From NCBI GenBank assembly GCA_934546935.1, contig CAKTEH010000015.1:1-57478 (forward strand): a stretch of 57,478 nt of DNA, read 5' to 3'. This document shows positions 25,793 through 34,703 of this stretch, piece after piece. The position numbers were made by a program, and so were the translations under genes. Each line of letters opens with the position of its first letter. Positions within the stretch are counted from its first letter, which is position 1. The stretch is from an uncultured Eubacteriales bacterium. GTDB lineage: Bacteria; Bacillota; Clostridia; Oscillospirales; QAMX01. The notes beneath the pieces were generated by a model that had not been told where the DNA came from, did not search any database, and was given only the letters and a program-made list of their open reading frames with translations.

Positions 25793-27832
25793 ATGAAAAA
25801 ACAATACAGAGTATTGAGCCTGCTGCTGGCCGCAGCAATAGCAGTCAGTATGTTTACCATTTCTGCAAATGCTGCGGTTTCGCTTTCTTACGAGTTCTAC
25901 AATGCCGACGGCAGAATGCTTCCCGCCGAGGTAACAGCGCAGCTTCCGAATCCGGAAGCCGTGAATACAAATTCAATAAAATCCCCGCTTCCCATCCATA
26001 TTACCTCAGTTGATACCATAAAAAATGGTATCGTCACTGGAACCTGGGATTTCATCGGCTGGCACGCAGAAAAAAATGATAGTATGGTAATTTCTTCTGT
26101 CGACATTGGAGCTTCCAATGTTACGGTTTACGGCGAATGGGCCTACTCCGAAGCAGATACCTATACCGTTTCTTACCACCTTATTGGCAGCGTCAAGCCG
26201 GATAAAAACTGGTCTGTACCCATCGATGGTAATCCCTACTATGCCGGACAACTTGTCGGGACAATTAACCAAAGCAACGTAAACGGGGAATATGGTTATT
26301 ACACCTTCGATGGATGGTACACAGACGAAGCCATGACCACAGCAGCAGGTGCCAGCTTAGCAATGCCCGCCGGGGGCCTGCATTTGTATGGAAGCTGGCG
26401 CTGGGTACAGACAAGCGTCGCAACAACGTCTTTTCGCTTCTCCAAGGTTAACAATTTCGGACTGGCGCTCAATGGCGCCCGTTTCGGACTGTACACCGAC
26501 AGCGCCTGTAAGAACCTGATCTCTACCGCGGTCAGTACGACACAGGGAACCGGGATACAGGCAGAAAAAGGCATCGTAAGCTTTGACAATATCCCAGTTG
26601 AGGATGCTACTTACTATCTCAGGGAAATCTCCGCACCGCGTGGCTACGTAACTTCCGACAATGTATACGAAGTCCGTGTCCGCGCCGCAGATGATGAATC
26701 GGTCGACGTACGTGTACGGCAGGTTGGTTCTGGCATCTGGACTACACTGTCCCGGCTGCGTATTGTGAATATGCCGGTCGAACCCGAAATCGGGTCTGTG
26801 CGCATTTCCAAGGAAATCAGCGGGAAGATTTATTCCGTCGGCAACAAGCAGTTTGTTTTCAATATCTATGACGCTTGGGGCGAACTGGCCGACGCGACGC
26901 AGATGACAGCCGGCCAGACCAAAGTTGTTGATCTGGAACCAGGTGTGTATACCATCACCGAAGCCAACCCCGGGCTTTCCGGATACAGTGTAAAAACATA
27001 CATTAACGGTTCAAAGCAACCCGGCGTCAGCATAAGTCTCCGCGTGGAGGAAGGAAAGATTATAGATATCGATTATGAAAATGTCTACGAACTGGACATC
27101 GACCTCAACACCGAGGACCATTATGCCTACATTGTTGGCTATCCGGACGGCACTGTCGGACCGGACAAAGCAATTACCCGTGCAGAAGCCGCAACTATTT
27201 TCTTCCGCATGCTGACCGACGATGCCCGCGAATATTACTATAGCGTTTCCAACACCTTCACCGATACCGACAGCAGCGACTGGTTTCACGTTGCGGTTTC
27301 CACGCTTGCAAAAGCCGGCGTCCTGACCGGCTATGAAGACGGCTCTTTCCAACCCAACCGCTCAATCACCCGTGCGGAGCTGGTCACCATTGCGATGAGC
27401 TTCTTTGATTTCGCCCAGGAAAACAGCGAAGAACTGTTTACCGACGTAGCAGGCCATTGGGCTGACGCCTCCATCAACTTTGCCGCGCAGCTTGGCATCG
27501 TCACCGGTTACGGCGACGGCACCTTTGCACCGGATAAAACGATCACCCGCGCAGAAACCATCACAATCATCAACCGCGTGCTTTACCGGGCCCCGCATGA
27601 CAACCATCTGCTGCCGCAGATGACTGCCTGGAGCGATAACCGCCCGGGGACCTGGTATTACGCACAGATACAGGAAGCCACCAATTCCCACGCCTACAGC
27701 TGGACAATTGTAAACGGCGCACGCTATGAAGCCTGGGAGGAAATCCTTCCCGTGCGTGACTGGGCTGCAATCGAACGGGCCTGGACACGGGTCTATTTGG
27801 CCGACAAATACGGCGAAGTTATGGATCGCTAA
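25793..27832 (+). CDS. Surface-layer-anchored protein with InlB-type repeats, SpaA-type folds and three SLH domains (679 aa)
   Basis: This is an exported cell-surface protein. ATG 25793 gives a classical signal peptide (MKKQYRVLSLLLAAAIAVSM, cleavage after SANA) with AAAGGAG upstream. Residues about 35-205 resemble InlB B-type/Listeria-Bacteroides repeats (YTFDGWYTDEAMTT). Residues about 210-330 form a SpaA/prealbumin-like fold (LNGARFGLYTDSAC; YYLREISAPRGYV), and a second such fold spans about 335-435. Three SLH domains (about 440-615) carry ITRAE motifs and bind pyruvylated wall polymer, followed by a tail of about 60 residues. No sortase motif is seen. It probably serves as an adhesin or structural surface protein. 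Confidence 0.88.
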   Translation: MKKQYRVLSLLLAAAIAVSMFTISANAAVSLSYEFYNADGRMLPAEVTAQLPNPEAVNTNSIKSPLPIHITSVDTIKNGIVTGTWDFIGWHAEKNDSMVISSVDIGASNVTVYGEWAYSEADTYTVSYHLIGSVKPDKNWSVPIDGNPYYAGQLVGTINQSNVNGEYGYYTFDGWYTDEAMTTAAGASLAMPAGGLHLYGSWRWVQTSVATTSFRFSKVNNFGLALNGARFGLYTDSACKNLISTAVSTTQGTGIQAEKGIVSFDNIPVEDATYYLREISAPRGYVTSDNVYEVRVRAADDESVDVRVRQVGSGIWTTLSRLRIVNMPVEPEIGSVRISKEISGKIYSVGNKQFVFNIYDAWGELADATQMTAGQTKVVDLEPGVYTITEANPGLSGYSVKTYINGSKQPGVSISLRVEEGKIIDIDYENVYELDIDLNTEDHYAYIVGYPDGTVGPDKAITRAEAATIFFRMLTDDAREYYYSVSNTFTDTDSSDWFHVAVSTLAKAGVLTGYEDGSFQPNRSITRAELVTIAMSFFDFAQENSEELFTDVAGHWADASINFAAQLGIVTGYGDGTFAPDKTITRAETITIINRVLYRAPHDNHLLPQMTAWSDNRPGTWYYAQIQEATNSHAYSWTIVNGARYEAWEEILPVRDWAAIERAWTRVYLADKYGEVMDR

Positions 27833-27861
27833 AAATACTGCCGCAAAACTTTCAACAACAA

Positions 27862-27906
27862 GAAAAGCCGGTGCATCCTTTATTGGGTGCACCGGCTTTT
27901 TATTCT
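27862..27906. terminator. Bidirectional terminator between the SLH and GH43 genes
   Basis: The stem AAAAGCCGGTGCATCC / GGGTGCACCGGCTTTT is flanked by T residues on both strands, between convergent genes. Confidence 0.88.
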
Positions 27907-27933
27907 TCATTCATATTTGCCGTACCCGCAGAT

Positions 27934-29703
27934 TTACTGTGCGGCTATGGTTTCCCCCTCGGTGATCCCGCTTCCATTAAAGCTGTCAACGCGGATAAAA
28001 TACGCAATGCCGTCGTTTAAGCAGTGCATCGTAAGCTCTTCCTTGCCGTAAACCAGCGTGGAGTGATAAAGCTTGTCCGGCGCAATTCCCCACTTTACGT
28101 TGTAGCCATCGGCGCCTTCTGCCTTGTCCCAAGACATCGCGGCCGTGCAGCCGTCGTCCGCCGAGCGGCAGATCTTGACGTTTTCTGCTCTGGCAGGCTT
28201 CGGCACGCTTGCGCAGCGGTGGCCGAAGACACGCAGGCCGATCATCGCAAAGTTATTGTAGAAGGGCATCTCGACGCTCGTCACACGGATATAGCGGATA
28301 CGCTTGCCTTCTTCGAAAACGATGAAGTCGTTTTGCATATTCGTGTTGGCTTCGCGCTTATCGCACAGAATTTCCCAATTTTCGCCGTCGGCGGAGCCCT
28401 CCAGCAGCCAGCGGTGACGAATCTTCTGTTCCTCTTTTGGAAGCATGCTGAAATGCTGATAAGGGATACCCAGCAGGCCAGGCAGATCATGGTCGCAGAA
28501 GTTGAGCTGGATGGCGCGGACATCGTCGATGGTTTCAAGATCCATCTCAAGCCACTGGCCTTCGCGGCGGACGGATGCAACGAAGTTCGTGCGGGAATTT
28601 TCGTCGCAGACGTATTTTGCTTCGTGGCCGACGATCTCGGAGGAAGCGCGTACGGGCTTATTCAGCGACAGGAGCATCCAGCCGGTGAAAAGCTTTGTCG
28701 GGTCTGCTTCGCCTTCCGGGATATAATGCGGATAGTCGGCAAAATTCTGGTCGCAGTACATGATACCGTCTTTATCGAAGCCGACGGGGAACAGTCCCAT
28801 CTTGCGGGCGGCAAACGGTGCGCAGCCGATGGTAGAGGCGGCGTGCCAATAGTTGCCGTATTCGTCGGCGAAGGTAGAGCCGTGGCCTGCGCCCTGATAG
28901 AAGCCGCCGCGAATAACGGAGAACGGGGAGTTCGGGCAGTAGGTGTACGGGCCGAGCGGCTTATCGGAAACATAGCAGCCGTCGGAATAAACCTGCAGTT
29001 CAGTTGCCGGCGCGGCATACTGGAGATAATATTTTCCGTCGTGTTTAGTCATGAACGGACCTTCGATCCACGGTGCGTCATAGTCGAGGCCGGGTGCGTC
29101 GGTTTCGCCGATGCGCAGGAAGCCAACTTTGGGGTCATTATCCCAGCCGTTGCGCTCGAAGCCGTGATGCGCGCGGTCTTCTTCGATCAGCACAACGCGC
29201 TCGCCGATGGGCATCAGCGTCTCGGCGTCCAACTCGATGCCCCAGATCGGGTCGACATTGTGACAGCCCCAGTAGAGGTAAACGCGGCCGTCATCATCCT
29301 TATACAGGGCGGGATCCCAGAATCCGAAGCCGGGATCGACATAAAATTCAAACTTTTCGTTCAGCGGGTCTTTGGAGCGGGTAAACCAGCTCTTATCGCG
29401 GGAAGAAGCGGAATGGTAGAGGTAATCTCCGATTACACAGGCGTCTCCGGCAGCGCCCGGCATTACGCCGATGTCCTCGTCGCAATGCGGATGCCAGGTA
29501 GCAAGGTCTTCACTCCACCAGAAACCCTTCATAGAGCCGAAGACGAAATATTTGCCGTTAAAGCGGACAACCGCAGGGTCGCCGAAGCCCTGGTGCGAAA
29601 GACGCATCCTTCCCGATGCAAATCCAAAGCCCGGCGTCGCACCGGCGCCTGCAAACTCGATGGAACCGGGGGTGTTCAGCGGATTGCAGATAATTTTACT
29701 CAT
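27934..29703 (-). CDS. GH43-type glycoside hydrolase with discoidin-like and FnIII-like domains (589 aa)
   Basis: The five-bladed beta-propeller (about 25-320) shows the GH43 acidic residues: Asp in GFGDPAVVRF, Asp in GFWDPALYKDDDG and Glu in WIEGPFMTKHDGKYYL. These enzymes release arabinose, xylose or galactose from plant or host glycans. A discoidin/F5-8C-like domain (about 345-495; RASSEIVGHEAKYVCDENSRTNF, probably sugar-binding) and an FnIII-like domain (about 500-589) follow. There is no signal peptide from ATG 29703, so the enzyme looks cytoplasmic and acts on imported oligosaccharides. Its ribosome binding site is modest (AAAGGACG). It is a single-gene unit. Confidence 0.85.
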   Translation of the reverse strand: MSKIICNPLNTPGSIEFAGAGATPGFGFASGRMRLSHQGFGDPAVVRFNGKYFVFGSMKGFWWSEDLATWHPHCDEDIGVMPGAAGDACVIGDYLYHSASSRDKSWFTRSKDPLNEKFEFYVDPGFGFWDPALYKDDDGRVYLYWGCHNVDPIWGIELDAETLMPIGERVVLIEEDRAHHGFERNGWDNDPKVGFLRIGETDAPGLDYDAPWIEGPFMTKHDGKYYLQYAAPATELQVYSDGCYVSDKPLGPYTYCPNSPFSVIRGGFYQGAGHGSTFADEYGNYWHAASTIGCAPFAARKMGLFPVGFDKDGIMYCDQNFADYPHYIPEGEADPTKLFTGWMLLSLNKPVRASSEIVGHEAKYVCDENSRTNFVASVRREGQWLEMDLETIDDVRAIQLNFCDHDLPGLLGIPYQHFSMLPKEEQKIRHRWLLEGSADGENWEILCDKREANTNMQNDFIVFEEGKRIRYIRVTSVEMPFYNNFAMIGLRVFGHRCASVPKPARAENVKICRSADDGCTAAMSWDKAEGADGYNVKWGIAPDKLYHSTLVYGKEELTMHCLNDGIAYFIRVDSFNGSGITEGETIAAQ

Positions 29704-29970
29704 GCTTAGATCGTCCTTTCTTTCTTTATTGGATCTATTCAATTTATTATAGCGTAGAAAAGAGAGGTTTTCAACAGACAATACAAAAAATCGTTACATT
29801 CCGTTTTGTTTTTGGTGAAAAATCGAATATGTATAAAGCATGTTCCTCCGGAAGGCGTTTTTGTATACAAACTGAACAATCTGCGTTTCTCAAATTCCAT
29901 ATAGGAAAAAAATCGCATCCCCACAGGCGATTGCTGCGGGGATACATCCGTAAACAGAGTTAATTTTGTT

Positions 29971-30465
29971 TTAGGCAAATGTAAATCCGATCCGCTCTGT
30001 CAGCCGGTTTGCCAGCCCGACGGTCTGCGCCGGAAAGCAGAAGCGTTCTCCGTCTTCCGCCAGAATCAGCAGCTTTGCAAAATCTTCCTGCATATACAGG
30101 TTTCCGAAAACACACATCCGGTTTTCCTGAACGCTGTAGTATCCCATAGAGCCCCAAAAAATGTCCTTTTCCCACCGCAGCCGCAGTTTGACGTCAGAGG
30201 TATAGGCCTGCGTTTCCCCGCTTCCAATTTGTGTGGTACCGGTAAAACAGCCGCCGCGCAGGAAATATTTCTTAAAAACGCTCCGGACGGAAATTGTCTC
30301 CGTCTCAAACCCTTGCGAAGTTTCCGAGCACACGACCCCCTGCATATCCGGTTCTACGCGCATGCGCGCCGGAACCAGGTACAAAAGCGCCAGGCAAAGG
30401 AAAACGGGGGGGCAGCGGAAGAGCAAAACAGCCAGGTATGCTTGAAATTTTTTATCATCATACAT
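29971..30465 (-). CDS. Hypothetical protein with one N-terminal membrane segment (164 aa)
   Basis: I do not recognise this protein. It starts MYDDKKFQAY and has one hydrophobic stretch (LAVLLFRCPPVFLCLALLYLV, about 11-31), followed by a mostly beta-rich polar part of about 130 residues containing several aromatic/Gly turns (KKYFLRGGCFTGTTQIG). GAGGAAGA precedes the ATG. It is likely membrane-anchored with the rest outside or at the membrane surface. Flanking genes are a GH43 and a GH4 enzyme on the same strand, but gaps of over 200 bases separate them. Confidence 0.5.
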   Translation of the reverse strand: MYDDKKFQAYLAVLLFRCPPVFLCLALLYLVPARMRVEPDMQGVVCSETSQGFETETISVRSVFKKYFLRGGCFTGTTQIGSGETQAYTSDVKLRLRWEKDIFWGSMGYYSVQENRMCVFGNLYMQEDFAKLLILAEDGERFCFPAQTVGLANRLTERIGFTFA

Positions 30466-30668
30466 TCTTCCTCAAAATCCAAAAAACAGGCAGCCGTATG
30501 AATATCTTCATCTTTATTATAGACATTTTATAGGCAAAATCAACAGATTTATTTTGTTTTACATCTCTGTTTTCGTCATTATATCAAAATATATACATAT
30601 AAAAATGCAGCCGCCGGTGAAAATGCCGGCGGCCGCAGGGAAAGAGAGAAAAACAGAAAATCCAGTTT

Positions 30669-32177
30669 TTATTTCGCCGCAGGGCGGTTCTTGGCTTTAT
30701 CCGCCTCGGCGGCATTGGCGCGTGCAGCCGCTTTGTCCTTCGCCATTTCTTCAACGGTCTTGGTGTGCAGACGCGCGGCGCCGCGGGTAATGATCGGCGG
30801 GATCAGGGTACCATCCCGTTCCGCCTTGGCCCAGCGCGCCTTTGCGCGCTCAATTTCCTCGGCGTACTGCGGCAGCCATTCGGCCTCCGCAATAAGCATT
30901 TCGTCCACCATCTGCCAGATCGCGTCGGGTTCGCACACCGCGCCAACCAGCGGATCCATCATCATCGCCTGACGCAGAAGCTGGATATCGCCGCGCACAG
31001 CAGCCTCGACAGCAAGCCGTTGGACCGTGATATTGGACATGCAACAGGCGGCTGGCCCCAGCGGAAGATCCCCGATGCGCGGGATATTGATGCCATGCGT
31101 ATCAACATAACCCGGGACCTCGACAACTGCATCGTCAGGAAGGTTGGTAATGCAGCCGTTATTGACTACATTAAAGTGGCCGCGATAAATCCGGCCGGTT
31201 TCAAGCGACTCAATAATCCAGCTCCCATGTTCCTGGGAACGGTTTTCCGGCGTATAAGCAAACGGCGGTTCTTTAAGCCAGTTGGGGAAATCCGTTTCAA
31301 ACCAGTTGCGCCCTTCGGTGCATACACGCAGGTAACCTCCGGTCTCGCCATTGATCCAGGTACCCAGATCGATATATTTATGGATGTTTTCCGTATGCTT
31401 GCGGTACCACGGCACATACTCCGAAAGGTGGCCGTTGGACTCCGTAGAAAAATAGCCGAAGCGCTTCATCATATCAATGCGCACTTTTTCCGTCCTGGCA
31501 ACCTCCTCGTCGGCCTCCAGCGCAGCAAGAAGCTTGTCATTGAGCTCTACGCCCTTATGTTTGACGGAAATATACCAGGTCATGTGGTTAATACCGGCGC
31601 AGACAATGTCTATATCCTTCTGCTCATAGCCCAAGACGCGGGCAATAAGCTTATGTCCGCCCTGTACGCCATGGCAAAGCCCCACTGTCGGCACGCCTCC
31701 ATATTGGTTACAGTACCAGGTGACCATAGCATTGGGATTGGAGTAGGAGAGCATCCGGCAGCCGGGCGCGGCGACTTCGCGAATATCGCGGCAGAAACCG
31801 GAAAGCGCGGCAATATCCCGCTGCGCATACAGAATGCCTCCAGCGCACAGCGTATCGCCTACACACTGGTCGACGCCGTATTTCAAAGGGATTTCCACAT
31901 CATGGGCAAACGCTTCAAGCATGCCGATGCGCACACAGTTGACGACATAGTTGGCGTTGCGGAACGCTTCACGCCGGTCAAGCGTAGCATGGATTTTAAT
32001 CTTCAGGCCGTTTGCTTCAATATCGCGCTGGCAAAGCTGCGTAACCATATCCAGATTATGCTGGTTGATATCCGTGAAAGAAACCTCAATATCATGGAAT
32101 TCGGGGACTGTCAGGATGTCCGCAAGCAGGCGGCGGGTAAACCCGATGGAACCTGCGCCGATAAAAGCAACTTTCAT
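30669..32177 (-). CDS. GH4 family alpha-glycosidase (alpha-galactosidase/glucosidase/galacturonidase type, 502 aa)
   Basis: This is an NAD- and metal-dependent glycosidase that works by an oxidation-elimination mechanism in the cytoplasm. The N-terminal Rossmann motif FIGAGSIGFTRRL, the NPNAM stretch, the metal-ligand Cys in GLCHGVQGG (near 173) and metal-ligand His in GINHMTW (near 204) are all present. The pattern is closest to the MelA/LplD branch, so alpha-galactoside or alpha-galacturonide is more likely than phospho-glucoside (inference). The C-terminus ends in an Ala/Lys-rich charged tail that is longer than usual. GGGAGG lies upstream of ATG 32177. It is divergent from an AraC regulator that probably controls it. 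Confidence 0.88.
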   Translation of the reverse strand: MKVAFIGAGSIGFTRRLLADILTVPEFHDIEVSFTDINQHNLDMVTQLCQRDIEANGLKIKIHATLDRREAFRNANYVVNCVRIGMLEAFAHDVEIPLKYGVDQCVGDTLCAGGILYAQRDIAALSGFCRDIREVAAPGCRMLSYSNPNAMVTWYCNQYGGVPTVGLCHGVQGGHKLIARVLGYEQKDIDIVCAGINHMTWYISVKHKGVELNDKLLAALEADEEVARTEKVRIDMMKRFGYFSTESNGHLSEYVPWYRKHTENIHKYIDLGTWINGETGGYLRVCTEGRNWFETDFPNWLKEPPFAYTPENRSQEHGSWIIESLETGRIYRGHFNVVNNGCITNLPDDAVVEVPGYVDTHGINIPRIGDLPLGPAACCMSNITVQRLAVEAAVRGDIQLLRQAMMMDPLVGAVCEPDAIWQMVDEMLIAEAEWLPQYAEEIERAKARWAKAERDGTLIPPIITRGAARLHTKTVEEMAKDKAAARANAAEADKAKNRPAAK

Positions 32178-32231
32178 GGTGAAAAAGCGCCTCCCTTTTT
32201 CATTTTCTATTTTTATTCTACTCAACAGGTC

Positions 32232-32261
32232 TTGACTTTCCAGAGCAAAATCCGTTAAAAT
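32232..32261 (+). promoter_or_regulatory. Promoter of the AraC-type gene (32313)
   Basis: TTGACT (32232-32237), an 18-base spacer and TAAAAT (32256-32261) lie in the 135-base region shared with the divergent GH4 gene. Confidence 0.6.
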
Positions 32262-32312
32262 AGAGTGAATTTTATAAAAAACCGATTTTTTCTGCAGAAG
32301 GGAGCCTGCTGT

Positions 32313-33203
32313 ATGGAGGGACTGTACGAGGCCTGTGCCCGCAGCGCGGCGCTATGGCCGCGGGTTGAGGCATACTATTCCAAAACCTTTCTTGGATATC
32401 GGATGCAGCCGCATGCGCATCCGGCCTGTGAGTTAATGTACGTGTTTTCCGGCGCCTGCCGGGTGGAGACGCAAACGCTTTCGGCAGATATGCGTACCGG
32501 AGACTATATCTACCTTGACGCCGGCATCTGCCACAACCTTCTCACGCCGGATGCAGGCTGTACCATGCTCAACGTCGAATTTACCTTCGCACCCGCCGCC
32601 GATTTTTATACAATGAATGGCTTGTGCGTCTCATCCCCCTATTTCAGACGGATGATCTCTCGCGGCGAACCGGTCTTCACCGGCGACGACGCAGACGGAG
32701 AACTTTTTCGCGCCCTTGACACGCTCGTACTCGGTCTTTCCTCCAAAAAAGCCCGCGACAGCTGCCTTGGCCGCGGGGAAATGGCGGCATTCCTGCTGGC
32801 ATTGGGACAAAGTGTTTGGGAAAACCAGACGCGTATGCGCGGAGACCGCTACGTGCGCGGTACACAGCTATATATCCGGCACCACTTCCAGGAACCGATC
32901 ACGCTCCCTGAAATTGCAGCGCACTGCGGGATAAGCCCCGACCATCTCGGCCGGGTTTTTCGTGCGGGGACAGGCCAAACGGTACATACATTCCTGACAC
33001 GGGTACGCTGCGAGCACGCCGCGACCCTGCTCCTGCGCGAATCCGATACCCTGGAGGAAATCGCCCGGCAGTGCGGCTTTTCCTCCAGGCAGCAGTTTGA
33101 CCGTGATTTTGCCAGGCTGTATACGATTACCCCCGCTCGCTATCGCCGGCAGAAACAGCGTATTGCCGCCCGTCAACTGCAAAAATTCCCGGAATATCCA
33201 TAA
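32313..33203 (+). CDS. AraC-family regulator with cupin-type sensor domain (296 aa)
   Basis: This is a sugar-responsive transcription activator. The N-terminal cupin-like half (about 25-110) shows MQPHAHPACELMYVFSGAC and DYIYLDAGICHNL. The C-terminal AraC DNA-binding domain (about 190-285) has two helix-turn-helix units (ITLPEIAAHCGISPDHLGRVF; LEEIARQCGFSSRQQFDRDF). ATG 32313 follows GAAGGGAG. It is divergent from the GH4 glycosidase, the classic layout of a local activator and its target (inference). The effector is probably an alpha-galactoside-type sugar. Confidence 0.88.
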   Translation: MEGLYEACARSAALWPRVEAYYSKTFLGYRMQPHAHPACELMYVFSGACRVETQTLSADMRTGDYIYLDAGICHNLLTPDAGCTMLNVEFTFAPAADFYTMNGLCVSSPYFRRMISRGEPVFTGDDADGELFRALDTLVLGLSSKKARDSCLGRGEMAAFLLALGQSVWENQTRMRGDRYVRGTQLYIRHHFQEPITLPEIAAHCGISPDHLGRVFRAGTGQTVHTFLTRVRCEHAATLLLRESDTLEEIARQCGFSSRQQFDRDFARLYTITPARYRRQKQRIAARQLQKFPEYP

Positions 33204-33250
33204 AAAAGGCCGTCTGCACACAAGTTTTGTGTACAGACGGCCTTTTTGCG
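33203..33250. terminator. Bidirectional terminator between the AraC and TM2 genes
   Basis: The stem AAAAAAGGCCGTCTG / CAGACGGCCTTTTT encloses a second small pairing (CACA..TGTG) and lies between convergent genes. Confidence 0.85.
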
Positions 33251-33260
33251 GTGCAATTTT

Positions 33261-33656
33261 TTATATGTAATACGGGTTCGGTTTTGTCAGAATCACGATC
33301 AGATCCACAATTACGCCGATTCCAAAAAGCCCGGCAGTAAGCAGATAAAAGATCCCCATGCCCGCTTTACCCTCGTAAAATTTGTGTGCGCCGAAAATAC
33401 CCAGAAACATGCACAGCAAAAACGCCGTCCACTTATTCCGGGCGCGCATATGTGCAAATGCACCGTTTATATTTGTGTTTGCATTGGTATTGGTATTGGT
33501 ATTTTGAATGACAATGTTCGGTACAGCACCCGACGCATTCTGGAGCTGTTCTATCTGCCGCCCGCATTTGGGACAGATAATCGCTTCGGATGCAATCTGC
33601 TGTCCGCAGAATTTACAGAATTTCATTACCGCGGTTGCATTGTTTTCTGTATCCAT
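33261..33656 (-). CDS. TM2-domain protein with N-terminal zinc ribbon (131 aa)
   Basis: This is a small membrane protein. The zinc ribbon CKFCGQQIASEAIICPKCG (about 14-32) precedes a low-complexity Asn-Thr repeat (about 51-63, encoded by a repeated 6-base unit near 33470-33510) and a TM2 domain (about 75-125). The latter has KWTAFLLCMFLGIFGAHKFY and GIFYLLTAGLFGIGVIVDL, the two-helix signature with a conserved Gly-Ala-His-Lys-Phe turn. AGGAG lies upstream of the ATG. The function of TM2 proteins in bacteria is unknown. Confidence 0.88.
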   Translation of the reverse strand: MDTENNATAVMKFCKFCGQQIASEAIICPKCGRQIEQLQNASGAVPNIVIQNTNTNTNANTNINGAFAHMRARNKWTAFLLCMFLGIFGAHKFYEGKAGMGIFYLLTAGLFGIGVIVDLIVILTKPNPYYI

Positions 33657-33726
33657 CTTAAAATTCTCCTGTTCCTTTATTTTCCCCGTTCCTTCGTAAA
33701 CAGGCTTGCTCCAAAAACTGGACCTC

Positions 33727-34212
33727 CTAATTAAGCGTCCCCGACAGCTTCTCCTGAATCCGCAGCATGACCTGCATATAATACACCAGTTCCACTTCTG
33801 ACAGTTCTTCCTGCCCTACCGCCTCCATCTCCTCCATCGTTTCCACATACCGATCCAGATAATCGGCGTAATCAGCCAGCATTCCGATAGCATCATCAGC
33901 GCTTTGGTATTTTTCCATGAACTCAGCATATTCGTCAAAAAAAGCCTCACAGCGATCCATTGCTTCCCGAAATTCCGGACGAATTCCTCCAATATCCCCA
34001 GCCTGCGCCGTGTCGGATGGCCGGAGCTGCAATATCTGCCCCCCTGCCGCCTCTTCCTGCAGCGTCTCGGGATCCACATCCGCATCCGGAACCGCCAATG
34101 TGCTTTGTTTGCCTGCGACGCCATCTCCATCCTGCCGTACCTGTGGTACAGCGCATGCCGTTAACATTACCGAAATCAACGCCGCAGTAAACAAGACAAT
34201 CCACGTTTTCAT
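33727..34212 (-). CDS. Putative lipoprotein, DUF6591-like (161 aa)
   Basis: ATG 34212 gives a signal peptide with lipobox (MKTWIVLFTAALISVMLTAC), so the mature protein should be membrane-anchored outside the cell. A short linker is followed by a helical, acidic domain (about 75-160; GIRPEFREAMDRCEAFFDEYAEFM, LLDYADYLDRY-like heptads) resembling DUF6591. Function is unknown. A longer frame to 34449 exists but lacks a ribosome binding site; CTCC upstream of 34212 supplies GGAGG. The gene is divergent from an XRE repressor with a dyad-containing promoter region between. Confidence 0.75.
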   Translation of the reverse strand: MKTWIVLFTAALISVMLTACAVPQVRQDGDGVAGKQSTLAVPDADVDPETLQEEAAGGQILQLRPSDTAQAGDIGGIRPEFREAMDRCEAFFDEYAEFMEKYQSADDAIGMLADYADYLDRYVETMEEMEAVGQEELSEVELVYYMQVMLRIQEKLSGTLN

Positions 34213-34247
34213 ATCCTTTTCCTCCTTCAGTTGTGTCCTGTACAGTA

Positions 34248-34302
34248 TATATATCACAATTTGAGATAAAATGCAATATCTCGTTTTGCGATATATTATA
34301 AT
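34248..34302. promoter_or_regulatory. Divergent promoters with operator dyad (lipoprotein / XRE gene)
   Basis: Minus strand: TTGCAT (34271-34276), 17 bases, TATATA (34248-34253). Plus strand: TATAAT (34297-34302) with a weak -35. The dyad GAGATA (34263-34268) / TATCTC (34277-34282) overlaps the minus-strand -35 and spacer, and a related GCGATATA follows at about 34288. These are likely sites for the XRE protein. Confidence 0.55.
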
Positions 34303-34331
34303 TTGCCCATTGTTGGAAGGAGAAGGGGCGC

Positions 34332-34544
34332 ATGCGTTTAAAAGAACTTCGGGAAGATGCGGATATCCGGCAGAAAGAACTTGCGCAATATCTGCACATC
34401 CGGCAAAATACTTATTCCCAATATGAAAACGCACAGCGTCAGCTCCCAATTGAGGTACTTTTGCGCCTTGCCGATTTTTATGACGTCTCTACCGACTATA
34501 TACTGGGCCGTACCGACATAAAAACACCGTATCCAAAAAAATAG
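34332..34544 (+). CDS. XRE-family helix-turn-helix repressor (70 aa)
   Basis: This is almost entirely one Cro/CI-type helix-turn-helix domain: RLKELREDADIRQKELAQYLHIRQNTYSQYENAQRQ, then LLRLADFYDVSTDYILGRTD. It has no C-terminal effector or protease domain. GGAAGGAGAAGG precedes the ATG. It is divergent from a lipoprotein gene with dyads between them, so it probably represses itself and that gene. Alone it could also be a phage-like or toxin-antitoxin remnant, but no partner is adjacent on its own strand. Confidence 0.88.
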   Translation: MRLKELREDADIRQKELAQYLHIRQNTYSQYENAQRQLPIEVLLRLADFYDVSTDYILGRTDIKTPYPKK

Positions 34545-34561
34545 GCTGCGTCTTTTCCGCA

Positions 34562-34612
34562 CAAAAAATGCCCGAAACAGGGTTTCTCCTGTTTCGGGCA
34601 TTTCCTTTCTGT
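34562..34612. terminator. Bidirectional terminator between the XRE and amidohydrolase genes
   Basis: The stem AAAATGCCCGAAACAGG / CCTGTTTCGGGCATTT is flanked by T residues on both strands, between convergent genes. Confidence 0.85.
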
Positions 34613-34703
34613 CATTTTTTCATTTTACCGCGCACCGGCCGTTGTAAGGATATCCGCTATAATCAAGCAGACGCCGGGAATCCGCGTGCCTTCTGCTGCG
34701 CCC

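Noticed and set aside
33470..33510. Short TTGGTA-type repeat as a CRISPR or regulatory repeat
   Set aside because: It is coding sequence for the Asn-Thr linker of the TM2 protein and has no spacers.
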